From Granulicella sp. S190 (GTDB lineage: Bacteria > Acidobacteriota > Terriglobia > Terriglobales > Acidobacteriaceae), in assembly GCF_009766095.1 (NCBI RefSeq), contig NZ_LMUD01000014.1, forward strand, positions 168,904 through 232,903: a DNA stretch of 64,000 nucleotides. Direction: 5' to 3'. The position numbers and the translations under genes were made by a program. Under the pieces are notes generated by a model, which was given only the letters and a program-made list of their open reading frames with translations, was not told the origin of the DNA and did not search any database. Numbering within the stretch: position 1 is the stretch's first letter; each line of letters opens with the position of its first letter. Below, in pieces: positions 34,358-42,182 of this stretch.

Positions 34358-36163
34358 ATGACGAAATTGTGGCTGAGTCGTACGGGCGTATTGACACTTG
34401 TCTGCTGTCTGGGTGTAGCCCCGGAGAGAGGGCATGCGCAGTTGACACCCGCAGCCCAGGCAGCCACTTCGCCCGCAGCCCAGAGCAAAGCGTTGTCCAC
34501 GCTCTTCACGCAGATCTGGGAAGATCGGCTAAAGCGCGCGCCCGAGTTCGCCTCCTCTATCGGCGACAAACGCTACAACGATCAGCTGACCGACTATTCC
34601 ACCCAGGCGTTGAATGCGTCGCTGGCGCGTGGCCGCGATTACATTCAAAAGCTCTCGGAGATCGACACCACCGGGTTGACCGAACAGGAAAAGCTATCGG
34701 CGGACCTCATGTTGCGCCAGCTGATCGACGAGCAGGAGGGCGCGAAGTTCAAAGAGTGGGAGATGCCGGTCAACCAGTTCTACGGCTTCCACACCGACCT
34801 TCCGCAGCTTCCAGGCCGGCTGCAGTTTGACTCGGCCAAGGACTACGACGACTACATCGTGCGCCTCAAGAAAGTCCCTAACGCCTTCTCGCAGATCATG
34901 ACGAACATGCAGCTCGGCGCAGACGAAGGCCGCGTGCAGGTGCAGTACCTCATGGAGAAGGTCTTGGTGCAGACTCTGGCGCTGGCGAATCAGAAGCCGG
35001 AGGAGAGTCCATTTGCTCAGCCGCTGAAAAAGTTCCCCAAAACAGTGACTGCTGCGGAACAGAAGCGCATCTCGGCCGATCTGCTGGATGCGATCTCCAC
35101 TGACGTGCTGCCCTCGTATAAGCGCTTCGCGGGGTTTCTCAAGGCAGAGTACATTCCCAAGTCGCGTAAAGAGATCGGAGCCTCCGCGCTGCCCGACGGC
35201 GAGGCCTACTACGCCTTCCGCATTCGCCAGAGTACAACGCTGAACAAGACTGCCGCCGAGATTCACCAGATCGGACTCGATGAGGTGAAGCGCGACGAAG
35301 CCGAGATGCTCACGATTGTGAAGAGCCTGGGCTTCGCTGACATCAAAAGCTTCAGCGCTGCGCTCAAGACCAATCCAAAAGAGCATCCTGCATCCGCCGA
35401 AGCGTTGATCGACGACTACAAAGGCTATCTCGCGGGGATGAAGCCGAAGCTGCCCGAGCTCTTCGGGCGTCTGCCCAAGGCTCCGCTTGAAGTTGTCCCT
35501 GTGCCTGCGTACATGGAGAAGGATCAGGCAGCCGCATACTACGACAATGGCACGCCCGATGGAAGCAGACCCGGCCACGTCTACGTGAACGAGTACAACT
35601 TTGCCGAACGCTCGCTGGCTCCGGTCGAAGCCGTCTCGTATCACGAGGGGCTTCCCGGCCACCACTTGCAGATCTCCATCGCACAGGAGCTGACCGGTCT
35701 GCCGGAGTTCCGCAAGTTCACCTACTACACCGCCTACACCGAAGGCTGGGGCCTCTACAGCGAACGCCTGGGCAAGGATATCGGCTTCTACAAAGATCCT
35801 TACAGCGACTATGGTCGGCTGGAGGCCGATATCTGGCGCGCGATCCGGCTCGTGGTCGATACCGGCGTTCACTCGCAGCATTGGACGCGCCAGCAGATGG
35901 TCGACTACTTCCACGATCACTCCGCCATCGATGAGACCAACATTCAGGCTGAGACCGACCGCTACATCGCATGGCCCGCACAGGCTCTGGGATACAAGAT
36001 GGGGCAGCTCAAGATTCTCGAGCTGCGGGAGCGCGCAAAGACCGCGCTTGGTCCGAAGTTCGATATCAAGGCGTTTCACGATGAGGTGCTCGACTCGGGC
36101 GCGCTTCCGATGGACGTACTGGAGCAGCGTGTTGACGCATGGATCGCCGCGCAGAAAAAGTAG
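34358..36163 (+). CDS. DUF885 family secreted metallohydrolase-like protein
   Basis: 601 residues with an N-terminal signal peptide (LSRTGVLTLVCCLGVAPERGHAQ). The DUF885 signature SYHEGLPGHHLQ contains the HExxxxH zinc-type motif near residue 430, followed by YTAYTEGWGLYSE (the third ligand Glu) and YKMGQLKILELR. The family resembles M3/M32-like carboxypeptidase folds, and some members are thought to hydrolyse peptides, but substrates are not established. GGGAGAATC precedes the ATG and the gene follows the degenerate regulator by 27 bases, possibly as one transcript. Confidence 0.88.
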   Translation: MTKLWLSRTGVLTLVCCLGVAPERGHAQLTPAAQAATSPAAQSKALSTLFTQIWEDRLKRAPEFASSIGDKRYNDQLTDYSTQALNASLARGRDYIQKLSEIDTTGLTEQEKLSADLMLRQLIDEQEGAKFKEWEMPVNQFYGFHTDLPQLPGRLQFDSAKDYDDYIVRLKKVPNAFSQIMTNMQLGADEGRVQVQYLMEKVLVQTLALANQKPEESPFAQPLKKFPKTVTAAEQKRISADLLDAISTDVLPSYKRFAGFLKAEYIPKSRKEIGASALPDGEAYYAFRIRQSTTLNKTAAEIHQIGLDEVKRDEAEMLTIVKSLGFADIKSFSAALKTNPKEHPASAEALIDDYKGYLAGMKPKLPELFGRLPKAPLEVVPVPAYMEKDQAAAYYDNGTPDGSRPGHVYVNEYNFAERSLAPVEAVSYHEGLPGHHLQISIAQELTGLPEFRKFTYYTAYTEGWGLYSERLGKDIGFYKDPYSDYGRLEADIWRAIRLVVDTGVHSQHWTRQQMVDYFHDHSAIDETNIQAETDRYIAWPAQALGYKMGQLKILELRERAKTALGPKFDIKAFHDEVLDSGALPMDVLEQRVDAWIAAQKK

Positions 36164-36200
36164 GCTGCGTCGAAAGATAGCTGTCTGATAGCCTTTGAGG

Positions 36201-37052
36201 ATGAGCGAGAGCTATGAGGTTGCACTTCCAGCTCCGGTAATGCCGGGGCTACGGGTAGCTGTACTGGGCGCAGGAAAGATGGGCGGCATTCTGCTGCAGG
36301 CCTTCCTCAAAAACAACCTGCTGGCACCGGAGCAGATCTCCGCCACGGTGCAACATGCCGAACGGGCGCAGGCGCTGTCGGCGCAGTTTGGCGTGGAGGT
36401 AACGACCGACAACCTGGCCGCCGCACAACAGGCAGACGTCATTCTGCTTGGAGTGAAGCCGACCCAGGTGCCCGCGCTGATCGAAGTAATCAAGCCTGCG
36501 CTGAACCCAAAGAAGATGGTGCTGTCGTTTGCGGCTTCAGTGAAGACGCGCAGCATCGAGGACGGCGCAGGATGCGAGCTGGCAGTGATCCGCGCGATGC
36601 CCAACACTCCGGCGATGCTTGCGGCAGGTATCACGGCGCTCTGCAGCGGACGTTTCGTCTCCGCAGAGCAGATGTCGGTTGCACAGAAGATCTTTCAGAC
36701 CGTCGGTCGAACCGTCGTAGTCGATGAGAAGCACATGGATGCCGTCACAGGGCTCTCCGGCTCCGGACCCGCGTTTCTTTACATCATCATCGAAGCGCTC
36801 GCCGAAGCAGGGGTCAACGTCGGCTTGCCGCGCGACATCGCGACGCTATTGGCAGCACAGACCACGCTGGGATCGGCAAGGATGGTTCTCGAAACCGGAT
36901 ATCATCCAGCGCTTCTGAAGGACGCCGTAACCACTCCCGCCGGCTGTACCGTCGACGGAATTTTAGAGCTCGAAGAGGGTGGCCTGCGCGTCACTCTGAT
37001 CAAAGCGGTCAAGCGTGCGACGCAACGTGCGAAGGAACTCGCTAACGGCTAG
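36201..37052 (+). CDS. proC: Pyrroline-5-carboxylate reductase
   Basis: About 283 residues. The Rossmann motif VAVLGAGKMGGILL, the LGVKPTQVPALI loop, RAMPNTPAMLAAGITAL, the SGSGPAFLYIIIEALAEAGV helix and the end DAVTTPAGCTVDGILELEEGGLR are the standard ProC blocks. It makes L-proline from pyrroline-5-carboxylate with NAD(P)H. ATG 36201 is used; GAGG abuts it closely, so TTG 36195 or ATG 36240 remain possible. It is 37 bases after the DUF885 gene. Confidence 0.94.
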   Translation: MSESYEVALPAPVMPGLRVAVLGAGKMGGILLQAFLKNNLLAPEQISATVQHAERAQALSAQFGVEVTTDNLAAAQQADVILLGVKPTQVPALIEVIKPALNPKKMVLSFAASVKTRSIEDGAGCELAVIRAMPNTPAMLAAGITALCSGRFVSAEQMSVAQKIFQTVGRTVVVDEKHMDAVTGLSGSGPAFLYIIIEALAEAGVNVGLPRDIATLLAAQTTLGSARMVLETGYHPALLKDAVTTPAGCTVDGILELEEGGLRVTLIKAVKRATQRAKELANG

Positions 37053-37118
37053 TATCGCTACTTTTTGGTGCGATGATCGGCCCCAAGCGTCTTCCAAAAA
37101 GCTGCGTAGAATAGCACT

Positions 37119-38099
37119 ATGGCTACGGCTGGAGCGATAAAGATCCCCGTTGGTTCGACGACGCAGCCTCAAGTGTCTCAGGCACTCGTGCGGTTTGCGT
37201 GGGTCGTCGTGGGATATAACGTGCTCGTGATCCTCTGGGGAGCGCTTGTACGCGCCACAGGCTCCGGCGCAGGCTGCGGAAACCACTGGCCGCTGTGCAA
37301 TGGACAAGTCATTCCGCTCTCTCCGCGAATCGACACGATCATCGAGTTCACGCACCGCTGTATGACTGGCGGTTCAACCTTCCTCGTGATCGGCCTGCTC
37401 GTTTGGACATTCCGTGGAACGGTAAAGGGGCAAGCGGCTCGCATGCTCGCTGCAGCGTCGATGTTGTTACTGCTGAACGAGGCGTTTCTCGGCGCGCTGT
37501 TGGTGAAGCTGGGATACGTTACGGGAAACCAGTCTGTCGGAAGAGTCGTTGTGCTCTCCATTCATCTCAGCAACACGCTCTTACTCCTCGCAGCCTTGAC
37601 CCTGACCGCGACTCTGCTGGAAACAGGCCAGCGAACCGCCGGGCTCAGAGTCGGAGGAACAAAGAAGCTTTGGGCGCTCCTTGGCCTTGGCGCCACTCTG
37701 ATCGTTGGTGTCAGCGGCTCGCTGGCCGCGCTTGGAGACACCCTCTTCCCCGCTTCTTCTCTTCGCGCAGCCTTCGCTCAGGACTTTGCCGCAGGCTCAC
37801 CCTGGCTGCTGCGGTTACGCGGCATCCATCCGGTCAGCGCTCTGGTCGCAGCGGCATTCGTGTTATGGCTGGTAGCGCAGGCCAGGCGTGCCGGGGCCAA
37901 TCGACTTGCGGGGATCGTCGTGGCTCTGCTCTGCTTCCAGTTCGCACTAGGGCTGGCTGACGTTCTGCTGCTCGCCCCTGTATGGATGCAGATTCTGCAT
38001 CTTCTGGGAGCGGATCTCTATTGGGTCGCCCTCGTAGCGATCGCAGCAAAAGTGATGTGGCCACAGCAAAACCTAAACCACGCCAATTCGACCCACTAA
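37119..38099 (+). CDS. ctaA: Heme A synthase, COX15/CtaA family
   Basis: 326 residues with eight membrane helices. The first periplasmic loop has the CtaA block VRATGSGAGCGNHWPLCNGQVIP with conserved Cys pair, then EFTHRCMTGGSTFLV with the heme His; the second half repeats the four-helix unit (GSLAALGDTLFPASS, RLRGIHPVSAL, and the closing LLAPVWMQILHLLGADLYWVALV with the late His). It oxidises the heme O methyl group to formyl for cytochrome oxidase. No ctaB or oxidase gene is adjacent. Confidence 0.92.
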   Translation: MATAGAIKIPVGSTTQPQVSQALVRFAWVVVGYNVLVILWGALVRATGSGAGCGNHWPLCNGQVIPLSPRIDTIIEFTHRCMTGGSTFLVIGLLVWTFRGTVKGQAARMLAAASMLLLLNEAFLGALLVKLGYVTGNQSVGRVVVLSIHLSNTLLLLAALTLTATLLETGQRTAGLRVGGTKKLWALLGLGATLIVGVSGSLAALGDTLFPASSLRAAFAQDFAAGSPWLLRLRGIHPVSALVAAAFVLWLVAQARRAGANRLAGIVVALLCFQFALGLADVLLLAPVWMQILHLLGADLYWVALVAIAAKVMWPQQNLNHANSTH

Positions 38100-38111
38100 G
38101 CAGCTGTCTCC

Positions 38112-38136
38112 GAGCCCCGCGGTCATCGCAGGGCTC
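38112..38136. terminator. Hairpin between convergent ctaA and LEA-like gene
   Basis: GAGCCC-c-GCG-gtcat-CGC-a-GGGCTC, nine pairs with one internal mismatch, 12 bases after the ctaA stop. No U-run on either strand. Confidence 0.5.
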
Positions 38137-38162
38137 CAGGAGAAAGCCCGATAAAAGAGGGA

Positions 38163-38528
38163 CTACTGCGGGGTGGGCTTGCCAGCGATCTTATCGCCGA
38201 CCTTTTCTGTCCCGTGCGCTGTATCCTTTGCCGCAACCTTGGTGCCGTGGCCGATGTCTTTGCCTACTGTCTTGGTTCCGTCGGCGGTCTTATCGGCCGC
38301 TGTCTTCGTCCCGCTTACGGACTTGTGGTAGACCTTCTTCGTACCAGTCGCGGTCTTCTTGGATCCGGTGGCAATTGCATGGCCCGTGTCTTTGGTCGCG
38401 TCCTTTGTATCGTGTCCCGCTGCCTTCACGTCCTGCTTGGCGCTGTCCTGCGCGAGCGCAAACGTGCCCGATGCAGATACAGCGAGAGCAGACGCAAGAA
38501 CAATAAATCCTAGTTTTTTAGCGTACAT
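38163..38528 (-). CDS. Secreted LEA-like protein with 11-residue repeats
   Basis: 121 residues. A signal peptide (FIVLASALAVSASGTFALAQ) is followed by a hydrophilic Lys/Thr/Asp/Gly-rich region. Residues 62-116 are five exact 11-residue repeats beginning GTK/GTE (GTKKVYHKSVS, GTKTAADKTAD, GTKTVGKDIGH, GTKVAAKDTAH, GTEKVGDKIAG), the period of group-3 LEA proteins. It is likely disordered when wet and helical when dried, protecting envelope components. AAGGAG lies before the ATG, and a small hairpin (38541-38558) lies just upstream of it in the leader. Confidence 0.75.
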   Translation of the reverse strand: MYAKKLGFIVLASALAVSASGTFALAQDSAKQDVKAAGHDTKDATKDTGHAIATGSKKTATGTKKVYHKSVSGTKTAADKTADGTKTVGKDIGHGTKVAAKDTAHGTEKVGDKIAGKPTPQ

Positions 38529-38866
38529 ATGGTCTCCTTGGAGGTTCGAAAAAACCTCTTTACAAAATAGAGTATCGACTTACGTGAAGCGATTCATAAC
38601 TCTATCGAGTCTCTCCCTCGCGGCCCGAGCCTGTATGGCAGCCGAAGCGAGAGACCGATGTCGCATGGCCCGCTGAATAAGTCATTTCAGGTTACAAATC
38701 GTTGTTGTATAGTTGCTAACGTTCGAAAGTTGTCCTAGTTACGGTTCTGATTGCCGGCCGGCATGGCTGACACAGACCCGCTTCCTACTCAAACTATACA
38801 TAGATTCGAACGAGAAGATGAGCGTCGAAACGAGCCGCTCAGATATCGTTTACTCTGGGGTACCTC
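38529..38866. other. Divergent intergenic region, LEA-like gene / symporter
   Basis: 338 bases that must contain promoters for both directions. A GAGGTT-CGAAAA-AACCTC hairpin (38541-38558) lies in the leader of the minus-strand LEA-like gene next to its ribosome binding site. GTATAGT at about 38706-38712 could be a -10 for the symporter. The remaining short frames look like noise. Confidence 0.35.
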
Positions 38867-40594
38867 ATGCAGGGTTTGGCCGCGATCTTTCTGATGACCC
38901 ACCAACTAACGCGCCTCGCGCCGGTCGACATCCTCATCCTTGTCCTTTACTTCGCCCTTGTCGTATTCATCGGCTTCTACGCCAAAGGCAAAGCGAACAC
39001 CAGCGAAGACTTCTTCCTCGCAGGGCGGGAGATGACAGCCTGGATCGCCGGACTAAGCTTCGTCTCGGCCAATCTTGGGTCGCTCGAGTTGATGGGATGG
39101 GCTGGCGCAGCCTATCAGTACGGCATTCTGGCAGCGCACTGGTACTGGATCGGCGCCATTCCAGCGATGCTGTTCCTTGGCATCGTGATGATGCCGTTCT
39201 ACTACATCTCAAAGACCCACTCCGTACCCGGATATCTGCAGCTTCGCTTTGGCGAGGGCGCGCGTGCCGTCTCGGCAGTTTCTTTCGCCATCATGACGAT
39301 CCTGATGAGCGGCGTCAACATGTACGCCATGGCCCTGGTGATGAAGACGGTCCTCGGCTGGAACATCAGCTTCAGCATCTGGGTCGGCGCAGCAACTGTA
39401 GCCCTCTATGTCATGCTGGGTGGCCTGCGGTCGGCCATCATCAATGAGGTGCTTCAGTTCGTGCTCATCTGGGCCGGTGCAGCCATGATTCCGATCCTCG
39501 GACTCATCGAGGCTGGCGGATGGACCAAGTTAAAGGCGCAGATCGCCATCAACGTCGGAACCACCGACTACGGCCACATGTGGAGCACCCTCGGCAGCTT
39601 CAGGGATAACCCAATGGGCGTTCACTGGACCGGCATCGTCTTCGGTCTCGGCTTCGTGATCAGCTTCGGATACTGGACCACCGACTTCCTCGTGGTGCAG
39701 CGCGTGCTGAGCGCCAACAATCTGCGCGCCGCAAAGATGGCTCCCATCATCGGAGCAGCCTTCAAGATGGCGGTTCCTTTCATCGTCATCGTCCCCGGCT
39801 TGCTCGCCCTCGCCGTGTTGAAGAATCCCGACGGCAGCATGATGCACCTGGTTCCTGAGAGCGTGGCTGCAGCAACAGGGCAACACAGTTACAACGAAGT
39901 CCTGCCACTCATGCTGATTCGGTACTGCGGACCCGGGCTGCTAGGCCTGGGAATCACCGCTCTGGTCGCAGGCTTCATGAGCGGCATGGCCGGCAACGTC
40001 AGCGCCTTCTCCACCGTCTGGACCTACGATCTCTACGGCGCTTTCATGAACAAGAAAGCCAGCGATAAGCACTACGTCGCGATGGGCCGCTGGTCAACCG
40101 TGATCGGAATGCTGGTCTCCATCGGCACAGCCTATCTTGTGATGAACGCGGCCAGCATCATGGACTACGTCCAAGCCCTCTTCAGCTTCTTTATCGCGCC
40201 ACTCTTCGGCACGGTGATACTCGGCATGCTGTGGAAGCGCGCAACCCATTGGGGCGGCTTTCTTGGGCTGCTCGCTGGAACCGTCTCCTCCGTTGGAATG
40301 TTCCTCTGGGTACAGGGCAATGCGGGAGCCCTCCGCTACATCGCCATGAGCCCCGACGCGAAGCCGATGGCCGAGAACCTCTACCGTGCCCTCTGGAGCT
40401 GGATCATCTGCGTCGTCGTCACGGTTGTCGTCAGCCTCGTCACAAAGCCAGTACCTACTGAGCAGCTCGCTGGACTGGTCTACGGTGTGACCCCAATTCC
40501 CGATGATGGCGCGACGAGCATCTGGCAGAAGCCGATCTTTTGGGCCATCATCGTCATCGTCGTCTTCTTCACTCTCAACTTGATCTTCTGGTAA
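38867..40594 (+). CDS. Sodium:solute symporter family protein
   Basis: 575 residues with about 14 membrane segments. Typical SSS/SGLT blocks: VVFIGFYAKGKANTSEDFFLAGREM at the start, GLSFVSANLGSLELMGWAGAAYQYG, the helix DFLVVQRVLSANNLRAAKMAPIIGA, and GLLGLGITALVAGFMSGMAGNVSAFSTVWTYDLY, which contains the sodium-site region. It imports a sugar, polyol or organic anion with Na+. ATG 38867 has GGGG 6 bases upstream. It is followed 12 bases later by a small membrane protein that is probably its partner. Confidence 0.92.
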   Translation: MQGLAAIFLMTHQLTRLAPVDILILVLYFALVVFIGFYAKGKANTSEDFFLAGREMTAWIAGLSFVSANLGSLELMGWAGAAYQYGILAAHWYWIGAIPAMLFLGIVMMPFYYISKTHSVPGYLQLRFGEGARAVSAVSFAIMTILMSGVNMYAMALVMKTVLGWNISFSIWVGAATVALYVMLGGLRSAIINEVLQFVLIWAGAAMIPILGLIEAGGWTKLKAQIAINVGTTDYGHMWSTLGSFRDNPMGVHWTGIVFGLGFVISFGYWTTDFLVVQRVLSANNLRAAKMAPIIGAAFKMAVPFIVIVPGLLALAVLKNPDGSMMHLVPESVAAATGQHSYNEVLPLMLIRYCGPGLLGLGITALVAGFMSGMAGNVSAFSTVWTYDLYGAFMNKKASDKHYVAMGRWSTVIGMLVSIGTAYLVMNAASIMDYVQALFSFFIAPLFGTVILGMLWKRATHWGGFLGLLAGTVSSVGMFLWVQGNAGALRYIAMSPDAKPMAENLYRALWSWIICVVVTVVVSLVTKPVPTEQLAGLVYGVTPIPDDGATSIWQKPIFWAIIVIVVFFTLNLIFW

Positions 40595-40606
40595 AGGCGG
40601 AGCGTT

Positions 40607-40849
40607 ATGGACGAAAAAGAAAGAAAAATTGAGTCTGCGGAGCTTTCCATCTGGTTCTTCTGCGGCATCCTGATGTTGGCCTACGGACTCGTGTTGGTGG
40701 TTACAGGGTTCGTGGAGTTCAACCATCCACCGGCTAACGAAGTACTGTTGCCGTGGCTTAAAGCGCTGCATCCAACCTTGTGGTGGGGCGTGGTGCTGAC
40801 GGTCTTCGGTGGATTCTATTCAGTCCGCTTTCGCCCCGGCAGAGCCTGA
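40607..40849 (+). CDS. Small two-helix membrane protein, symporter partner
   Basis: 80 residues: a charged N-terminus (MDEKERKIESAE), a membrane helix (LSIWFFCGILMLAYGLVLVV), a loop with NHPP and a second helix (WWGVVLTVFGGFYSV), then RFRPGRA. GGCGGAG sits before the ATG. Its position 12 bases after the symporter stop and its topology suggest a small accessory subunit, as is known for some other SSS transporters. No family name is certain. Confidence 0.75.
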   Translation: MDEKERKIESAELSIWFFCGILMLAYGLVLVVTGFVEFNHPPANEVLLPWLKALHPTLWWGVVLTVFGGFYSVRFRPGRA

Positions 40850-40901
40850 GAACGATTAAAATGACGCCCCTCCAATCGTTCGCTAGATCAACGTCGAAAA
40901 T

Positions 40902-41099
40902 CTAATCTATCCGGCGAAGCTTCTGGTTTTTGATCAAAAGCTCCGCCACCAGCCGGTGCAAGCGGGCGTTCTCCGTCTCAAGCTCGCCGAGCCGGTCATG
41001 GAATGAAGCCGCGGACAGCCTGCCGTGAATGGAGCTCGTCGCTCCGCTACTTTCTCTCTCTTCCCTGCTATTCAAGATGCTGCTGTCAGTCTCGTTCAT
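40902..41099 (-). CDS. Small coiled-coil protein in the sigma-factor operon
   Basis: 65 residues. The N-terminal half is Ser/Glu rich and unstructured; the second half (LGELETENARLHRLVAELLIKNQKL) is a heptad coiled coil. It resembles the leucine zippers of IS3 OrfA proteins, but there is no HTH and no adjacent transposase. Its start overlaps the stop of the 112-residue membrane protein by ATGA (41096-41099), so it is translationally coupled. Function unknown. Confidence 0.6.
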   Translation of the reverse strand: MNETDSSILNSREERESSGATSSIHGRLSAASFHDRLGELETENARLHRLVAELLIKNQKLRRID

Positions 41100-41434
41100 A
41101 TCTGGGTCTCCGCGGATTGAGCAAAGGGTCTGCGGCCGCAGCGCATACCGCTGCGAAACTTCTCACGCTCTTCGGGGGTCATATTCTCCCAGCGCTCTTT
41201 CATGCCTCGCCGCCAGCGGTTGCGTCCTCCGCCACTGTGACGATGAAAGCCTCCGAAGAGAACCTTGCTGAGCACGAACAGGCCGAGTCCCTGCCAGAAC
41301 GTGATCATATGCCAGCCGAAGATCGGCGGCATCAGAATGTTCCACATAACCTTGACGAAAAAACCTATCGCAACGCCTCCAACCAAGGCGAACATTGCAA
41401 ACTTTACTGCCCGATGGACTGGATGATGATTCAT
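41096..41434 (-). CDS. Small membrane protein, putative sigma-factor partner
   Basis: 112 residues. Two membrane segments (VKFAMFALVGGVAIGFFVKV and ITFWQGLGLFVLSKVLFGGF) are followed by a basic, His/Arg-rich tail with the helix WENMTPEEREKFRSGM. The tail recalls Spy/CpxP-like or heavy-metal-sensor segments, but no named family is certain. It begins 9 bases after the ECF sigma gene and is coupled to the coiled-coil gene. Being membrane-anchored next to an ECF sigma factor, it could be an unconventional anti-sigma factor; this is inference. Confidence 0.7.
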   Translation of the reverse strand: MNHHPVHRAVKFAMFALVGGVAIGFFVKVMWNILMPPIFGWHMITFWQGLGLFVLSKVLFGGFHRHSGGGRNRWRRGMKERWENMTPEEREKFRSGMRCGRRPFAQSAETQI

Positions 41435-41443
41435 AGATATCTC

Positions 41444-42019
41444 CTATTTCTTTCCAAAATCTTCGTAGATCAGTTGCAGTCTTTGGCGCAGATGCGTCAC
41501 CGCATAGTGCTTCCTCGACAGCAACGTGTTAACGCTGAGACCGGTCTCTTCCGCCATCTCTTTGAAGCTCTGGCCCATCACCTCATGGGCCACGAACACC
41601 TCCCGCTGAGCCTCTGGCAACTCTTCAAGAGCCTCCTCCAGAGCCTCAAGCAGCAGACCTCTTGCATAAACTGCCTCTGGTCCGGCATCGGGCGACGGTA
41701 AAAGATCTTCCAGCGTGTCGCCCTCCTCTTCCATCGAGACCGGGTTGTTGAGCGACGTCGGCTTCTTCCTGCGAAAGAGATCGATCATCCGGTTGCGTGC
41801 GACGCGAAACAGCCACGCCGTAACATGCTCTACCGGCTTCATCAGGCGATACGCTTCAACCAGTTCGTAGAAGACGTCCTGAAGAATATCCTCCGCCTCA
41901 CCGGTGTCCGCGACATGCTTCCGGATAAAACTGCGCAGCCTGGGCTGATCTCTCTCTACTGCTTGAGAGAGGAGCTGGTCTTGCTCGATGATGGTCCAAT
42001 TGCTTGGAATTTCGCTCAT
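41444..42019 (-). CDS. ECF-type RNA polymerase sigma factor
   Basis: 191 residues with sigma-70 region 2 (RLRSFIRKHVADTGEAEDILQDVFYELVEAYR..., then WLFRVARNRMIDLFRRKK) and region 4 (LEELPEAQREVFVAHEVMGQSFKEMAEETGLSVNTLLSRKHYAVTHLRQRL). The linker is acidic (EEEGDTLEDLLPSPDAGPE). No classical anti-sigma with a zinc HxxxCxxC motif is adjacent; two small coupled genes follow instead. Divergent from ppk1. Confidence 0.93.
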   Translation of the reverse strand: MSEIPSNWTIIEQDQLLSQAVERDQPRLRSFIRKHVADTGEAEDILQDVFYELVEAYRLMKPVEHVTAWLFRVARNRMIDLFRRKKPTSLNNPVSMEEEGDTLEDLLPSPDAGPEAVYARGLLLEALEEALEELPEAQREVFVAHEVMGQSFKEMAEETGLSVNTLLSRKHYAVTHLRQRLQLIYEDFGKK

Positions 42020-42182
42020 CTACTGGTAGAGACGGATGACTAACGGGAATATTGTATGGTGGCAAAGATTTTGTTTAGAGTCGCCAAAAGCACCGCACCC
42101 GCCACCAAAAGGGTTTCCAGCCGATATTTGTCGGTTCTTCATACTAAGGATTCATACAAGTACGGTAATCTTTTAGTCCTCT

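Noticed and set aside
34694..36079. 461-codon minus-strand frame
   Set aside because: Antisense to the DUF885 gene, no recognisable domain.
40902..41099. Possible IS3 OrfA remnant
   Set aside because: Only the coiled-coil part is similar; there is no HTH, no OrfB or inverted repeats, and the gene is overlap-coupled within a sigma-factor operon.
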